The notes under the pieces were generated by a model. It was not told the DNA's origin. It ran no database searches and saw nothing but the letters and a program-made list of their open reading frames with translations. From the NCBI GenBank assembly GCA_008694505.1, contig VZDJ01000346.1, positions 16,719,719 through 16,783,718 of the forward strand: 64,000 bases of DNA, given 5' to 3'. The DNA is from Cyanoderma ruficeps. Its lineage: Eukaryota > Chordata > Aves > Passeriformes > Timaliidae. Shown here piece by piece: positions 1-15,016 of the stretch (position 1 is its first letter; every line of letters begins with the position of its first letter). The translations under genes were made by a program, and so were the position numbers.

Positions 1-65
1 CAAAAAGCCCTCTGTGCACAGTCACAATCTATTAACAGCAAAGTAAAACAATTCATCACATTTTA

Positions 66-230
<165 letters not shown>

Positions 231-3200
231 CTAGGAACACAGAATGAAGAACAGAAATTATGTTTAGTCTGAACACAAATTTCAGAAATATTAATCCATG
301 ACCTCTATATACGATCTTGAAGTACTAAATGCAAAACAGGAGCTGCTCTGACAGATGTCCAGCAATAGCCAGCCCATTACACAAGACCCCGCTGTTCAAA
401 TACATCACACAGGAATCACACACACCGAAAGGTTCTTTAACATTATTTTCCATCACATTCATGTTCCTTGCATCACAGAACCATACTGCACTTGAATAAT
501 TAGTTTTAAGAGTGACCAATGACTACAGCCAAAGAATAACAAATGCACACTTTGAATACTTCAAACTCACAGGAGAGTTGTACATTTGTGCCCCAGTTTG
601 GATATAATCACAAAGACCAGGAGTACCCTCAGGCCAGACATGGTCCTCAACTACAATGACAAAAGATCTTGCAATAAAAGCCTTTAGGGCCAACAAGCCT
701 AAAGACTGGTTTTGCCTGGGAAAAGGAGACTACACACCAATGGACACGGAGCTGGTGATATTGCCTCATATTGAGCATTACAGCTGACAAAATTCCTAAT
801 TTAAATGATGTTTACAAGCAGCTATAGTTTTTCTGCTTCCTTTTTACCTTTAACTTTCCTACACTTTCCTTATTTCACTTTACATTAAATAAGTAGGACT
901 CTCACTTAAATCAGCTGATGCTTTATAAATAAGTAATAATTTTTAAAAATAACACTGTTCAGTACTTTCCTTAGAATTCAGTTTTATAATAGATTAGCAG
1001 TTTATAAATATTCATAAATTGATTGCCTTATTACATGTATAAAGTCACATTTCAGTTAAACAAACAATTCACCTTTGCACATACACTTTTTTTAACCATG
1101 TAAGAATGCTGAGCTGTAAGCTACCTGAACTGCAGGAATTTAAAACCTTTTGTCAAAGTAGCCAACAAACCAAAAAAAAATATTCAAAGTGATTTAATTA
1201 TTGTTTTTCCTGCAACACAATCTGCCCAGAAGACTAAAGAAACTTAAAACAGATGGGCATTTATTACCAACAATAAATGTTTCACATTGGACACTGCTGA
1301 TGTAAGTGGGTGTGAACATCAATGTATACATTTACTTCATATTTTGTCAAGGAATGAGTCTAGGGAATAAAATCAAAGTGCCTGTTTCTATGCTATGCAT
1401 GCAGAATACTTTCCTCCATCTCCCTGGTGGTGTAAAAGTTTCAAGAGAAGTTTCTCTGCACAAATTTGAGGTGAAGGGGAATGTCATCTCAACCCATGTC
1501 ATGCAAAGATAGCAAGTTAGGGATTATGGCAGACCTAAAAATCCAGCAGGCAAATGTGTCTTGAATTTCCCATGTCCAGTTGTCCCTATCTCTTTTTTAT
1601 TGCCTGTGTAGAAGTTAAATAAACAGCAGGAAAATCATGATTGAATATATAATACAATGCATATCCCCTAGCTCAGCCTTTTTTGATTTGAAGGAAAACA
1701 GACTCGTCAGAAACATGAATCCTGTTTCAAACACGCTAATAGGCATCATTCATATTCAGAAGTATCATAATAATGGACAAAACCACCACAAAGAATCAGT
1801 CTCTGCTGCTGCTGCCACCCACCAAAATACAGAAGCTTGACTGACAGACTTGGTCTCCACAGAAAAAGAAACTTCCAGAGGTGTTGAGGGTGCACAAAAA
1901 CCAGGACAGCACTTGCCCTACCACTACCCTTTCTGAGCACCCCATCAGTCTTCTAAACATACAGGATCCCGCATTGGTCTGGAGAAGGCACAACCTCTGT
2001 AAGGAGAGCAGCTGCCCTGCAACTCTGAGCTCCTCCTGTAACTCAAAAGATCAAAGGGCCCTCAAGCTTCTGTGGCCTTCTTATTACTGCTGTTTAAGTC
2101 AAAGGAGAAACTGAATTTCAATGAAGAATCCAATATTATGCTATCAGTTAGCTGATTTTTTGTTACAGGCAGATATAAATGTGTGTCCTTCTCAAATTAT
2201 ATCAAAGAAACAAACAAGTAAAAACCACCATGTGACACAAGCAGTCTCTCTGATTCCATAGAAATCCCTGAACAACAGGCTCAAGACTTCACTGTCTATC
2301 TTTATGTGTTACTGCTTAAATTTAAAGTGGGGGGTTTTTTTGCATTGGAATTTTTGAAGACTAGAGAAAAGTCTGTCAGCCCTCGAAAAATAAATGGCCA
2401 ATGGTTTTTCTTGTACTTCCCAAAAATAATTAAATGATAAATATTTGTATACAAATATACACCCCCGCTATAGACTTACAATCTATTTATTCCTAGATGA
2501 AAGTACACAAGCAGTGCCAATGTTTGTTTAAACCAAGAGGATGTTCTTTTCAGTTCAGCAACTACTGTCGTCTTAAAAAAGCTTTAAGCACCATCATGTT
2601 AAATATCTGTAGTACAAGTTTATTAACAATTAGAGTACAAATTTAACACATCCCTCTGTGCCTACAGAACTGAAAGATGGTTTCAAACATAGCTTTTATG
2701 CCAGGCAATATACAGATCACTGCACAGCAAACACACATGCTGACTTCTTCAATGTTTAGAATTATGATAGAAACATTTAAGCTTGTAACTGTCCAAAGAG
2801 GACATTTTTACATAGACAACATCAAATGTTAGGTTTAATTTTCTAATTCCTAAGGACTTGGCGAGTTAGAGGAATAAAGGGGGTTTAAAGCGATGGTTCT
2901 AAAGCATGTCTTCTCTTTCCTTTCTGGAACATCATACCCAAAGTATTTTCTAACCAGATGCTCCAAACGAAAGGCTTTTAAAAATATGCTTTCCTCCCAC
3001 AAAATTAATTTCTTAGTTTTTTCCCTGCTCTGAAGGCTAGATCTCATACAAAAAACCTCCCAGTAAACCAAAGAAAATTACCTGTATCCTAAATGTACCT
3101 ACTAAAAGACATCCCTGCATTAACTACATATGAACAACCTAGACAGGTAAAAAACATAGTATGTTTTACCTTATTTCTGTATCAACTCAGCCAAAGAATA

Positions 3201-4307
3201 GGCCAAAACTGATTAAAATACAATAATGTATTAAAAAACACCTTTGGTCTGGCCTTCCTTGTAATTTTCCTGACATAAACTCATCCTAAGATCACTCTTT
3301 GCTGGCAACTCTGTAATAGTTTTAATCTTGCCAAATGCTATGCCAAGTCTTGTGCCAGATATAGATCTAATGAGAATAAAAGTCTACAGTATTCTGGTAT
3401 TTTTTTGTATATTTGAAGGAAAACCTGTTTCTTCAGGATTTTGCTACAAACTTTTTATTATAGATTGCCCAACCCCAGCTTTTGTAACATATATCTCAAA
3501 ATATAGAAATGACTGCCAAGAAGAAAAACCATATTTACTACATGATAAAATTTCATGCCCTCTTTGTTCCACGGTGCAGAGAAGATAGTACTCAACGTCA
3601 CTAATTCAAGAATAAATAAATAAACAAACAAATCAAACCTACAGCCTGTGCATTCCTAGAGAGCATATTTCAGTATTCAGAGTAGCATAAACTACCAAGC
3701 CCTGCTCTTCCTAAGCAATGATGGACAAGTTATCTCTTTAGCTTTCCAGGTGCAATTTACTAAGCCTGCCAGCTTTGAAGGTCAGCATATGCACCAGAAT
3801 TTCTTTGTCTTTATTTATCATATTTTACTCCAGAAAGAAAGGGCTGCTGTATTTTTGAGTGATGAAGGATTCAATCTCATAATTGTAACTACGCTACATG
3901 CTTTGAGACAAGCTATTTCAAAGTGCTTCTCCAAATCTAACATTTTGTGTATTTACAAACCTGCTCAGATTACAAAAGTCAGAGATTGTGGAGATGGGGG
4001 TACTCAGTCAAACAGGGCTGCAGGTTTGCTGGAATAAGGCTGTCTCGTACCGTTTGTAACATCCGTTTTGCCAACATACTGATCCTGACATGTAAGCATA
4101 GTCAATGCATATTTACATTCATATTTACCCAAAGCCAACCCTACAGTTTCTTCTATGAAACAGATGGATAAAAAAGGCACTGCTGAAAGCATTAAGGCAG
4201 ATTCTGCTCCAATATGCATCTTGAGAGACTCTGCTCTGGGGTTTTCAGTTTAACTAGAAAAAGACAAAGCAGAACCAGTTTTGTTACAGCTGTGTTGGTC
4301 AAAGGAC
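231..4307. other. Intron 2 of SAMD12, 3' part: no gene seen
   Basis: AT-rich intron sequence. I recognise no exon or transposon. A short (AAAT/AAAC)n tract is at 3610-3637. The ORFs present are short, unconserved-looking and lack any family motif. Confidence 0.7.
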
Positions 4308-4458
4308 TGTCATAGTTTAGATTCTGCCAGCATGTAAATACCACACAGCTGCTCACTCACTCGATCCCCCAGTGGGATAGGGAGAAGAATCAGATAAAAA
4401 AAGTTAAACTCATGGACTGATATAAGAAGAGTTTAATAAGTGAAACAAAGTAAAATAT

Positions 4459-4513
4459 AGTAATAATAATGTTAGTAGTAACAATGATAATAATGATGAT
4501 GATAATAATAACA
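4459..4513 (+). repeat. Interrupted (ATA/ATG)n microsatellite
   Basis: A run of AT-rich trinucleotides (TAA, TAG, TGA, GAT in mixed order), about 55 bp, lying within the left half of LTR A. Confidence 0.85.
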
Positions 4514-4639
4514 GTGATTAAAAAGAAGGGAAGAAAGAGAAAGAAATAACCTCCCAGTAAAACTAGTGATGGCCAATACAGTTGTTCACCACTTGCTCTG
4601 CAATACCCATTCCATCCCCAGTGCTTGGCTCCTTCTGGC

Positions 4640-5232
4640 TATTGTGGTTTAACCCCAGCCAGCAGCCAAGCCCCAGGTAGCTGCTCACTCCCTCTCCCAC
4701 CAGTGTGGTCAGGGAGAGAATCAGAAGGGTAAAAGCCAGAAGACTCATGGGTTGATATAAAGACAGTTTAATAGGGAAAACAAAAGCCACACACACAAGC
4801 AAAGGAAAACGGAATTAATTCACTGCTTCCCACGGGCACGCAGGTGTTCAGCATCTCCAGGTGAGCAGGGCCCCATCACATGCAGCAGTGACTTGGGAAG
4901 ACAAACACCATCACTCCAAACATCCTCCCTTGTCCTTTCTTCGTCCCACTTTATATCCTGAGCATGATGTCATGTGGTCTGGAATTTTCCTTAGGCCAGT
5001 TTGGGTCACCTGTCCTGGTTGTGTCTCCTCCCAACCTCCCAGGCACCCCCAATTTCCTCCCCAGCATGGCCGTATGAGCAGCAGAAAAGGCCTTGGTTCT
5101 GTGCAAGCCCTGCTTAGCTTATAACAAAAATATCTCTATATTGTCAACTTTGTGTTCAGCACAAATCCAAAAGATAGTCCCAAACTAGCCACTGTGAAGA
5201 AAATTGGGTCTACCCCAGATGAAACCAGCACA
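4640..5232 (-). mobile_element. LTR B (avian ERV solo LTR) nested in LTR A
   Basis: This 593-bp solo LTR is inserted in LTR A. The minus-strand sense sequence starts TGTGCTGGTTTC and ends in CCACAATA (canonical ...CA changed to TA). It is flanked by CTGGC (4635-4639) and CTGGT (5233-5237), a 5-bp target duplication with one mismatch, as expected for ERVL-like elements. A TATA-like ATATAAAG (plus 4949-4956) and an ATTAAA poly(A)-type signal (plus 4767-4772) are present in sense order. No internal retroviral region remains, so it arose by LTR-LTR recombination. The family assignment is from memory of a very widespread bird repeat. Confidence 0.8.
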
Positions 5233-8200
5233 CTGGTGAACACCCACCCCAGGTTTTCATACTAAAAATTATATCCTATGGAATGGAATATCCCTTTGCT
5301 CAGTTTGGGTCACCTGTCCAGACTATGCTCCCTCCCAGCTTCTGTTACACCTTCTCACAGGCAAAGCATGAGACACTCAAAAGCCCTTGACTCAGGGCAA
5401 GCACAGCTTAACAACAACCAAAACATCCCTGTGTTACCAACATTATTCTCTTACTGAATCCAACACACAGCACTGTACCAGTGACTAAAAAGAAAACTCC
5501 TAGCTGAAAATAGGACAGAACACGAGCAAGGCAAGGCTACAAGAAATACCACAATTTATTAGGCCACCAGTGTGGGTTCTTCCAGCTGTGCTTCAGACAC
5601 AACTGCTCAATGCTGAACCATTACGTTAACCCAGTCAGGCAGTTTGAGGGAAAGGGGGATTCACAGTTGTGAGGGGTGATATGAGACAAGAGAAGGAAAG
5701 AAGCAGTAAGGTCATTGTGATCTAGCAGGGATGGAGAGAGAGCAATATGGGTGGCTGCCACAAGAATAATACAGAGTCAGCTGGGGCAGGAAATATTAAA
5801 ATGGGTCAGAAAACCATTGACATGCCTGTGCTCAGAAGAAGAGACAGGAAAGAAAGAAATGGGATTGTTTCATACATCAAGTTGAGAAGGGAATATTTCT
5901 TAAATCAAAATATAACGCCTCCTGCAAGCAAACTACAAATGGTCAATGATATATTTAAAAATTATAAAAATAAATTTTTTTCGTGTCTCTGACACAGATA
6001 CATAAAGCAGGGAACTTAACTACACAGTTCCAGGAGCCATCTAAGTTATGAAATCTTTCAGGCTGCTCCGGAGACTAACAGCATCATCTTCTTCATTTTA
6101 TGACAAGAAGCAGCAGGAGCAGCAATGCCAAGCAACAATTTCAAAAGTATGGTTTTTTTAAAACATGCTTGAGTTATATTTCTAAAGCTGAAAAAATATC
6201 ATATATTCCAATCTACTTCTCAACATTAAACTGCTTATACAGAATTCAGAATCAATGGCTAACATAAATGTGGCTTTTCATTCTGGAAAAAAAAATGAAC
6301 CACACTTGTGAATGTGTTATCTTAAAATATTGAAAAATCTGGAAAGGGCACTTTTTGGTTTAGAAATACATTTTCTCCAGTATTCAGACAGTTTATGCTT
6401 ATAGATTTTTACAGCAAAGACAGAAGAAAATTACAGGAATAAGAAGACATGCTATAAAACCACTGAAACCTCCCTTGTATTGGGTTCCCATCTCCATTGT
6501 TGCGAATTTTAATACTAAGAAGACATGAAAACAACAAACCAGAGGAAATGTGCTTATTACAAAACAAATAAACAAACAAGGAAAAAAGTGTAAGACAGCT
6601 TATCTTTTGTAAGACTGAATGTTAAAAAGATTGCTGAGAGAAGACTGAATGTTTAAAACTTGAATTGGATCAGAAATCCAGCCACTGAACACATGGTGAC
6701 AGTATTCTGGTATTGGGAGGGAAAGAAGAATGAGAAGGAGATGAGGATGCTTGAGCAGCACCAGCTCTGAGCACTCAGTGAACAGGACCAGGACACCCCT
6801 CTTCAGAAAGGACCAGGTAGGGGAAAGACTGGAGACTGGCAGGGAAGTCATGGAAGGTAGGAGAGAAGTGAAAAAAGTACTGCGCAAAGTAGATTTTCTG
6901 TTCCTATGCTTCCTCTTCCTGAAGGAAAAGGACAGAAAAAAATGCCACTGCTACAGGGCTTCCTCCTACATTGGCAGCAGTGGTTCACTGCCTCCTGTCT
7001 GTTTCTGAGTGTCTCCATCTTTTCACACCACCAAGGCCCTACTCACTCACCAGCTGCTTTTTGTTGCCTCCAGTGGACTATAAAGGGCTGTCTCTGCCAA
7101 GACAATGCTCTTGTGTTTGAAGCCAGCTCTGCACAAGCAGAAACCTCCACCCCAGGGTCCCAAATCTGTGTAGCACCACTTGTTCAAAGACTGAACAAAG
7201 AGGGAGGCTTTCCCTGGCTTTTAGCAACAGCAGGACTGACCCAGTCCAGCACCTTCTGTATCAGTGCCACAAACAGGTGTACTACAAACAGACTGCAAGG
7301 GAGGGGAGGAGGAACAAATTATGAAATATAAGGAGACTCATCTGAAAAGTAGGAAGTTGGTAGAGGGAATTAAGTCCCTCTGAAGGCTGTTGCAAGCACA
7401 TTCGCCAACAGGAAAGGTTAAAGTTGTCCAAAAATATCACTGAGCATTATCCTGATCAGGATAAAGTCAGAACCATAACAACAGGCAAAGATAAATAAGG
7501 TGACATGCTTCTCATGAGAGTTCGCTCTTTCCATGAAATATCCCACTCTGAAAGCAAGAATCATGACTGGCAGATGCAGGTGTTGATATAAATGGCAGTG
7601 GCACTATCAGCAAATTGTGAAGAACTGAAATGTCAGAATGAAAAAGGAGAAGACAGAGCACTCCTCAGCATTGTCAAAAGCCTAACTTCATTCTCACTGC
7701 TATCAAAAATCCTGAAAGCCACAACTGGGACAGACAGGCCAACAATAAAATCAGAAGTAGGACCAGGAGCACCATCAATTTTAGTTTTTGACCAGCAAAT
7801 CCAAATCAAAGCATATAATGTTTTAAAATTCACTTCATGTAAAAAACCTGTATTTTAATTTTGCCAAATTTAAGAGTCTTTTCACTCACCACAGTGGATT
7901 CCTTCCAGTCCAAAAATTAAATATTTGCTTTTGGATATTCGCTGAGAAAATGAAAAAGGAAGAGAGGTAGAGTCGCTCTGTTGGGGTGAGGGCCGCTACC
8001 TCATAAGGTATGTCAGTGTTTGACACTTCTTCATTTGTGTGGTTCTGATTCCCTTTCTCTACCTTGGACAATTCAAACCTGTCCAAATTTAACTCTGACC
8101 ACCACTATCTTATATCACAGATTACAGTCTTCACAAACAAATACGAATCCTTCTTGTTTTACAAAACAGAAATTTACTCTATATCCTGGATAGATCTGGA

Positions 8201-8807
8201 GAACAGACAATTTCTGCTTACACAGCAAGTGTAACCTGCCTTGTACAGCTATAAAGAGAAAAGGTTCCTCTTTGACCTTCCCTAGCCCGCTTGCTACCAC
8301 TCTTCAGCCAAAGAAGAAACAGAATGCATTTTAATTTGACACTGCTGGATTAATAGTAATTTATTAAAAGTAATTAACTAAGCTTAACTACTAGCACGTG
8401 TTTTACTGCACTTAACCATCAGCCTCAGCAAAAATAAAAATTTCAGACATTCATCCTCAACATGGCACACACAACTTGCAGGTTAGCGTGTTTTTTATCC
8501 AGTCTCAAGGACTAAGAACTACATCCACTGTGAAGAAAATTCATGGCATAAGTTTTCATAACAATATTCTGCTCAGTCATGGATGAACCACAAGAGAGTG
8601 CCCCATCTTGATGGAGCTGTAAGTTGAAATCCATTCAGGTACATTCAGGGAAGCAAATAGGAATATGCAATAATTAAGATGTTGATGAAATGTAGCTCCC
8701 CATTTCCCAGCAGATTCTCCTGATCTCTGAAATACTTTCACAGCAACTGAAATTCCAATTCGGAGGAAGTTCAGTATTCGTAAAAAATATTTCCTCCATG
8801 TCTAGAT

Positions 8808-8873
8808 TAAAATAAAAATTAAACAAAAAACAAAAAACAAACAAACAAAAAAACCACAAAACCCCACCCCAAA
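8808..8873 (+). repeat. A-rich (CAAA)n tract
   Basis: About 65 bp of A-rich CAAA/CAAAAAA units passing into CCCC-containing A-rich sequence. On the SAMD12 transcript strand it reads as T-rich TTTG repeats. Confidence 0.85.
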
Positions 8874-11800
8874 CCTACCTGTACTACAAAACTGACAATC
8901 ACAAAGGAGTCTCCATTCTCACTTTTTCTTTTTTTTAAACCAATTCTGGCACCTCTTCAAGTTACAGCTACATTGAGAGTTGAACTAAATCAAGACTGCT
9001 TATCAGGAATTCCATTAAAATAAATACAAAACAGGTAATAGAAGTAGGTACACTGATTTTCTTGGAAGTTCTCACTTATTTAATGGTGGTCACACAGAAG
9101 AATTTACTACCTAAAATACAGCCTGTAGAGCAACAAAATCCACTGACCAAACTAGACTGGGAAAATGCTTAATTTGCACAAAATTAGAAATAATACACTA
9201 AAATCTTGTTGCCCTTTACTTATAAAAAAATAATCAGCCAAAACCAAGACCTAAAAATGTAGAGATCTGAAGGACAGAACAAAGTCTTGAATTTACACTC
9301 GCAAATTTAGTAAAAAGAGGTAAAGGAAGTTGGTCAGTCTGTATTTGTTTTGTAAATCATGAGATTGCATTTGACTCGTAAGTACATGTATTTGATGATA
9401 CCTTATCTACAGTTCTTCAGTCACTTAACTGTATCCTTTCAAGTACAGCTCAATTACCAATTGTTAGCAGTATGAATCACAAAACAAGCTGCCCTGAAAT
9501 GAGAAGAACTAGACAGGACAATGACAGTTTTAAATGCACTTGTTTCATAATCACATTATCCTATGACCATGGCTACAAACTGAAATGTGGCAATTAAAAA
9601 TTGTGATGTGTAGATGAATAGCAGAATTTTCTAAGGCTTATAAAAATTAATTTTCTTTACTAGGGTTTCAACTACAATACAAATAGGTCTTCATTGGGAA
9701 AAAAAAAAAAAAGAGGTTGTACAGAGCAGTACCGTAGTCTTTCCAGAGATTTCAGGTAACATATGTAGCAAACAACTTGCTCAGGGTATTCTAATCAAAA
9801 GGTTGTTCAAATACAGGCTAAGCCTGACCTCAGAAACATGTACTTAAGAGTGTCAGTGGGGGTTATGTAATTTTTGGTGACATGCTTTTTAAAGAAATAC
9901 ACATCAATAGCATAATATTGCTGTTGCCAAGGTGGTATTACCTTTCTCTCAGGAGCTGTCATTAAGGATGCCATCAATTTTTATTTTTTATTTAGGGGAT
10001 TTACTAATGGAATTTCCCAGGCATAATAAATCTGTGCAGCACAGACCACACTCCACTCTTTCCATTTATAATTACAGTATTCCATTGAGAAGATACTCAA
10101 CACTAGGGTTTGAGTACTTGCTGTGTATAGCTGCTGTATATCAGAGGTAGAAGGTTCATTTGTTTCATCTTAAACACACAAACACTAAAGCATTTCTATA
10201 TGAGAAGAGCCATAAAATCTGTTACTTCAGTGTTAGCAAGTTGTGAGGCTAATTCCACCATTAGCTCAACAAAGGTACATTTGTACAAGGAGAACATCCA
10301 ACATCCTGAGAGGATCTTAATCCCTATTAAATGACAGGTCTCTTACAAGGTCTGCTCCTTCCGAATGAATCATAGTTTTGGCACCTTTGTTTCCAGCAGA
10401 TGTGCCAATTAAGAGGCTTGCACTGTAAGACATAGTATAACCTTTTCATGCCAACTTTCAGTCTTTATGGATAGGCTCATTCATATGCAGAAGGCAGGTG
10501 CAGCAGCCAAGGCATTTTAGAGCCCAGCAGCAATCAAAGTTTTCTAGATACCTTTGCCAGTTGACTCTTAATTATGTTTTCTTGAGCCAAATACATTTTG
10601 AGGAGAACAACTTTATAGTACGTAAGTATAAATAGGAAAAGGTCTGAGCCTGACCTGACACGTCAATCTCTTGCTTCCCCAATAAGACATCCAGCAAAAA
10701 CAGGAGAAAAAAAGGCAGATGTTGATAGAAAAGTCAGATTAGCCTAACCATCTGATTCATGCAAGAGCATTGCAATGCCTGTGTATAGAAGGTCATAATG
10801 GATTTCTCAAATAAATTATCTAGAAGGCAGATTCATCTTTTTTTTTTTTTTTTTCAAAAAAAGCAGAGCACTTCTGATGTCAATGTAATTTATTGCTAAT
10901 TACTTTTGAGAAACTAATCTTCTCTTCCTAATAAGGGAATTCCTGTATTCACTTATCATCCATATGACGCCCTATGTTCATAAAAAGAACCTAAGCACTA
11001 CAATGCCCTTTTATCCCTCACACTGGGATCCACAAAGGCCAGGCCCTTTTGCTGTTAATACTGTTGTTACTGCGCATGTCTTATTCCATCGTTCTGGGCT
11101 TTTAGCAAATTGTTATAGGAGACGATAGTCTTTTCCTGTTTTGCCCCTCTTTTACTGGATGGAGAATGGCTCATATGGAGTTTGATTTCCTGTGGTGTTA
11201 AAACCAGCACACAAAGGAAAATGGGACATTCCTGGGATCATCCAGCAGGCACCACAGGGAGCCTAAGCAGGGCAGGAATGCCAATGAAGACTTCCATCTT
11301 CAGTTCCAGGTATCATTAAAAAATAAAGCCCAAATATACCCCAAATGTCCCAGCAACATCTTCCTGGAGAAGGCACCTGTGAGATGTGACAACACAGAAA
11401 CGCGGCACTGAGGTTTTCAATAAAAATATTATGCCCACCTGACCTCAACATAAGGAACTTATGTTGTAAGGAGATGAAAGTGAGACAAGGGCTAAAGGAA
11501 GGTAAATGAAGCATAATAAGGAACAATATTCATCTTCTGTAATGTGTTGACTGCATATGTATCTTTTCTGGAGAGAAATCTGTGAAGAAATAACTAAATT
11601 AATGTCCTGGGAAGACAAACTGGCCCTGAATAAGAACTGAAAGTATATTAATTAGATTTCTGAAAGAAACCCAGTTCCCTTCTCTTTCCTGGACCATTTG
11701 ATTGCAGTTTACGACTGCATGAAAAATTCACACTAATCCTTCAGATTCTGTTTGCAGAAAGACCAGTAGCTCAGGCAGTGAAGAGCAGGCAGTTCTCAAG

Positions 11801-13558
11801 ATTCACTCCAGGGGCACTCCATCTCACAAGCCAAAATTTAACTCTTGGCTAAGTAGCTGATGTTCTGTAAGACCACAGCGTAAAGACACACAGAACTTCA
11901 CAAACATCTCAAATTTCCCATTAGGTCTGTCCTGCTGTTTTGCTGCCCAGATCAGGGCTTTTGTCTCAACAGCAGTCTTTGGCAAGCAATATTTTTAAAC
12001 AATTAACATATTTAACATATTTTCCTTCAGAGATGGCATATTTTCTGAATAATAAAATATACAGAGAGGTCCAATAAGACATTAATATGGACATCTTAAT
12101 TTTTATGGAGGTTTTTATATCCATCTAATTAATGATGCATAAATGACTCCAGGTAAAACTCACAGTTGCACTGATTCATTTAAGTCCTTTCTAAGAAGCA
12201 TTACATTTAAAAATAAACTTATTCCTATCTATCCAGAAACAGCAGGTGAAACTACAAAGTAAACATGCAAAAGAAGACTTAAAAATCGCAAATGGCTTGA
12301 CAAATCTGCTTTGCATTTTTATTTTAGACCACGTTATTGCAGTATTTTACAGGTCAGTAGCCAAATTGAATTAGTCTGCTATATATTCTCCAATCCACAA
12401 TGTCTGTTCAAGGGTTTTATGCTGGCAGCTTCTGAATTTGTCTAAATTCAAAACACTACACAAACACAAGCAAAAATCATTGAAAAAATTAAAGGATGGA
12501 GGATGTTTCAAAGGCACCTAGAAAACACTTTTTTATTTTTGTTTGTTTTGACAGTCCCTCAAAAGACTCCATTTTCTAATCTCCCACACATCAGAATTCA
12601 GAGAAATGAACTGTTATAGAATGTTACTAGACCTTTTAGATGAAAACATGGCCAAACACAGGCAGCAACAGTAGTAAATATTTGATATAAAGAGCACCAT
12701 CTACTGACAGGCTGCAATTTGACAGCCCCAGGGAGTTTTGCAAGGCACTGCATTCCAGTGTCTTTCAGCTTTTAGGAATTCAGCTTTCTCTAAGTTGTGC
12801 GCAGTACTTTTCACATTTTCTTTCTCACCTGCCCTGTCTCACCTAATACATTTAAGCTGTTCTCCTGCTCGTGGCTCACCAGAGCCCAACTGCTTCGAGA
12901 TACAGTAGCACAGTCAGCCCCTCCACCTTCCCACCTCTTTCCCATTTCACTTTGTGATTGAAGTTTCCCACATGGAGATCACTACGTCTTGTACACAGCT
13001 GCTATACCACCACCTTACAATTATGAATTAACACATTATTACCAGCTGTTTATGAGGACATTTCCAAAACCTCCTTAGTCAACAAGGGTTTTCCACACTT
13101 AAGTCAAAAACGTTTGAACTGTCCCCAGATGAGAACAATCACCTCCTTCGAAGGCTAACTTCATGCAATAAAATGTCCTGCTATGTTCTCATGGAGAAGA
13201 TTACAGGGAGATGGATGTTTCTTCCTCACTTTTATCCTGCTGTTATTTTATTTCTTTGAACACAGTACTATTACCTTCTATTATTTTACTACACAAAATT
13301 ATTAGCAGATGCACATAAGAAAAGGCTGTTTCCTGACAGACAAGAAAATATTATCAATATCCACAAATTCTCTTGGCTAGTATTATCAGAAATAACCTCT
13401 AGGAATGCTATGTAGCATCTTGATCACTTCTAAACACAGGCATAAAATATACTACAGATGCACTGAAGTACTCTGGCACATCATTTGAAAGTACTTGCTA
13501 GCAGTATCGCATTTACTTATGTGAGCTTTGTATTGCAACAGTGTAAGAGCTAAATCCT

Positions 13559-13594
13559 TTATATATGTATATACACACACACACACATATATAT
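13559..13594 (+). repeat. (TA)n/(CA)n microsatellite
   Basis: Alternating TATATG, then ACACACAC, then ATATATAT, about 36 bp; a short compound dinucleotide repeat. Confidence 0.9.
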
Positions 13595-15016
13595 GCTTCA
13601 AGAGCATAAAAATAGGAAATCAGAGTAACTGGTCTTAAAGAGACTTTTACTAATAATCATAAAAAGCACGTGGGATAATCAATCTCAAAAGTGAAAGCAG
13701 AGAAGAAATATTCGCGTATGGCTTTTGCTTTGTGTAGCTTCACTGATTAAAACATCAATAACACACCTCAAGCTTACCACTTACAATCTTATATTTCATG
13801 CTGCTTCCAAAGGTCAATGAAACTCAGTTTACTGTTCTTACAAAATAATCCTTGTCAATCTATTTAGACCAGGACTAAAAGAAAAACAACTGACAGGAGT
13901 TTTGCTAAGGGAGAGGCTGCAGTCAATCTGCTTATACATGTGGCAGATTAACAACAATTAACAAAACTACAAGAAGAACTTTCTAATAGGTAGGAAAGTT
14001 TCAAGTTCTGTCTTGTTTCATAGTCCTACTTGTTACGTATGCACAGCAGCTTTATTCTTCCTGTATATTTGCATGCAGCAGCAACAATTTCCTGGTTTTA
14101 CCTCCTCTTCAATTCCAAGATTTATAAATACAGTGGGATATTCAGACTCGTCCTAGAAATTATTCTTCCTTTGCAGTCAAATTCCCTCTTGCTGCCCATA
14201 ACTTGCTACCTTGTCCCAACTCCATCATACACCACTATCCCTGCAGGGACCCTACGCTTTCCTTGGCTTTTTCTTTTGATAATTTGAGCTCAATCATATA
14301 TTGAAGAGTATGAGATGGATAATTCCACAGTTTCCCATTATATTGTTCACATAATTGTAACACTGGATGCAGAGGGCTGCTACATTTGTCTGAATAAAAA
14401 TACTTGAGAAGTTTCGTTGTAAGATCATCTAATTCTCATCACTTCTGCATTAGGACAAACTGAAGCATTTGGCAAAGATGGTGAAATGGTGTAAAATCAA
14501 AATGTATTTGGTTATTAATGTTACTTCTCTTAAGACTGATATGCCCTGTTCATCCTCCAAATCTTGTTCAGTCATCCACTAGCTCTATATAGATTGCACT
14601 TCCACAGAGTTTCCTCTCAGCAGCAAAAACAGTAAAGCAGTGCTTTCCTTAACTACTGCCAGCATGGCAAAGTGATTAAAATAAGCCAAATTAACAAGGA
14701 AATGTTGCCAAAGAGGACAGCTCTCACTGGTTGCTCTTGATCCACCAGTACAGAGCACCCTATTGTTAATAAAAGCCAACATGAGATAATTCAGGTGGAC
14801 GAAAAATTGATCAACTCACTGAAGTCAGAGCTGAGCTGCCAACTCAGTAAAATGAGAGCATGTAGGGTTGGGGACTGAAATGTGCTACATCATGAAATGG
14901 GGTACTCCATCATCAGCTTAGTTCAGCTAGGACACACTTCCACTTCCACTGCATCCCATCTCCTCTCCAGTCTTGTAGAAGCCTTTGTTAGATCCCAAAG
15001 GGAAGCAGGTTTGTGT

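Larger units (their letters stand above)
4308..5467 (-). mobile_element. LTR A (avian ERV solo LTR), split by LTR B
   Basis: This is a degenerate LTR of the common avian endogenous-retrovirus type whose minus-strand sense start is TGTGxTGG. The two halves are 4308-4639 and 5233-5467. The left half carries the segment around AGCTGCTCACTCACTCGATC, and the right half the segment around TTTGGGTCACCTGTCC and AACATCCCTGTGTTACCA, in the same order as in the intact relative inserted between them. An AT-rich trinucleotide microsatellite (4459-4513) has grown in the left half. The outer ends are poorly defined and I found no convincing outer target duplication. No gag, pol or env remains. It lies in SAMD12 intron 2, in the gene's own orientation. 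Confidence 0.7.

Noticed and set aside
10620..10680. TATA-like GTATAAATAGG as a promoter in intron 2
   Set aside because: It has no CpG island, no downstream exon and no LTR context; AT-rich introns contain such strings by chance.
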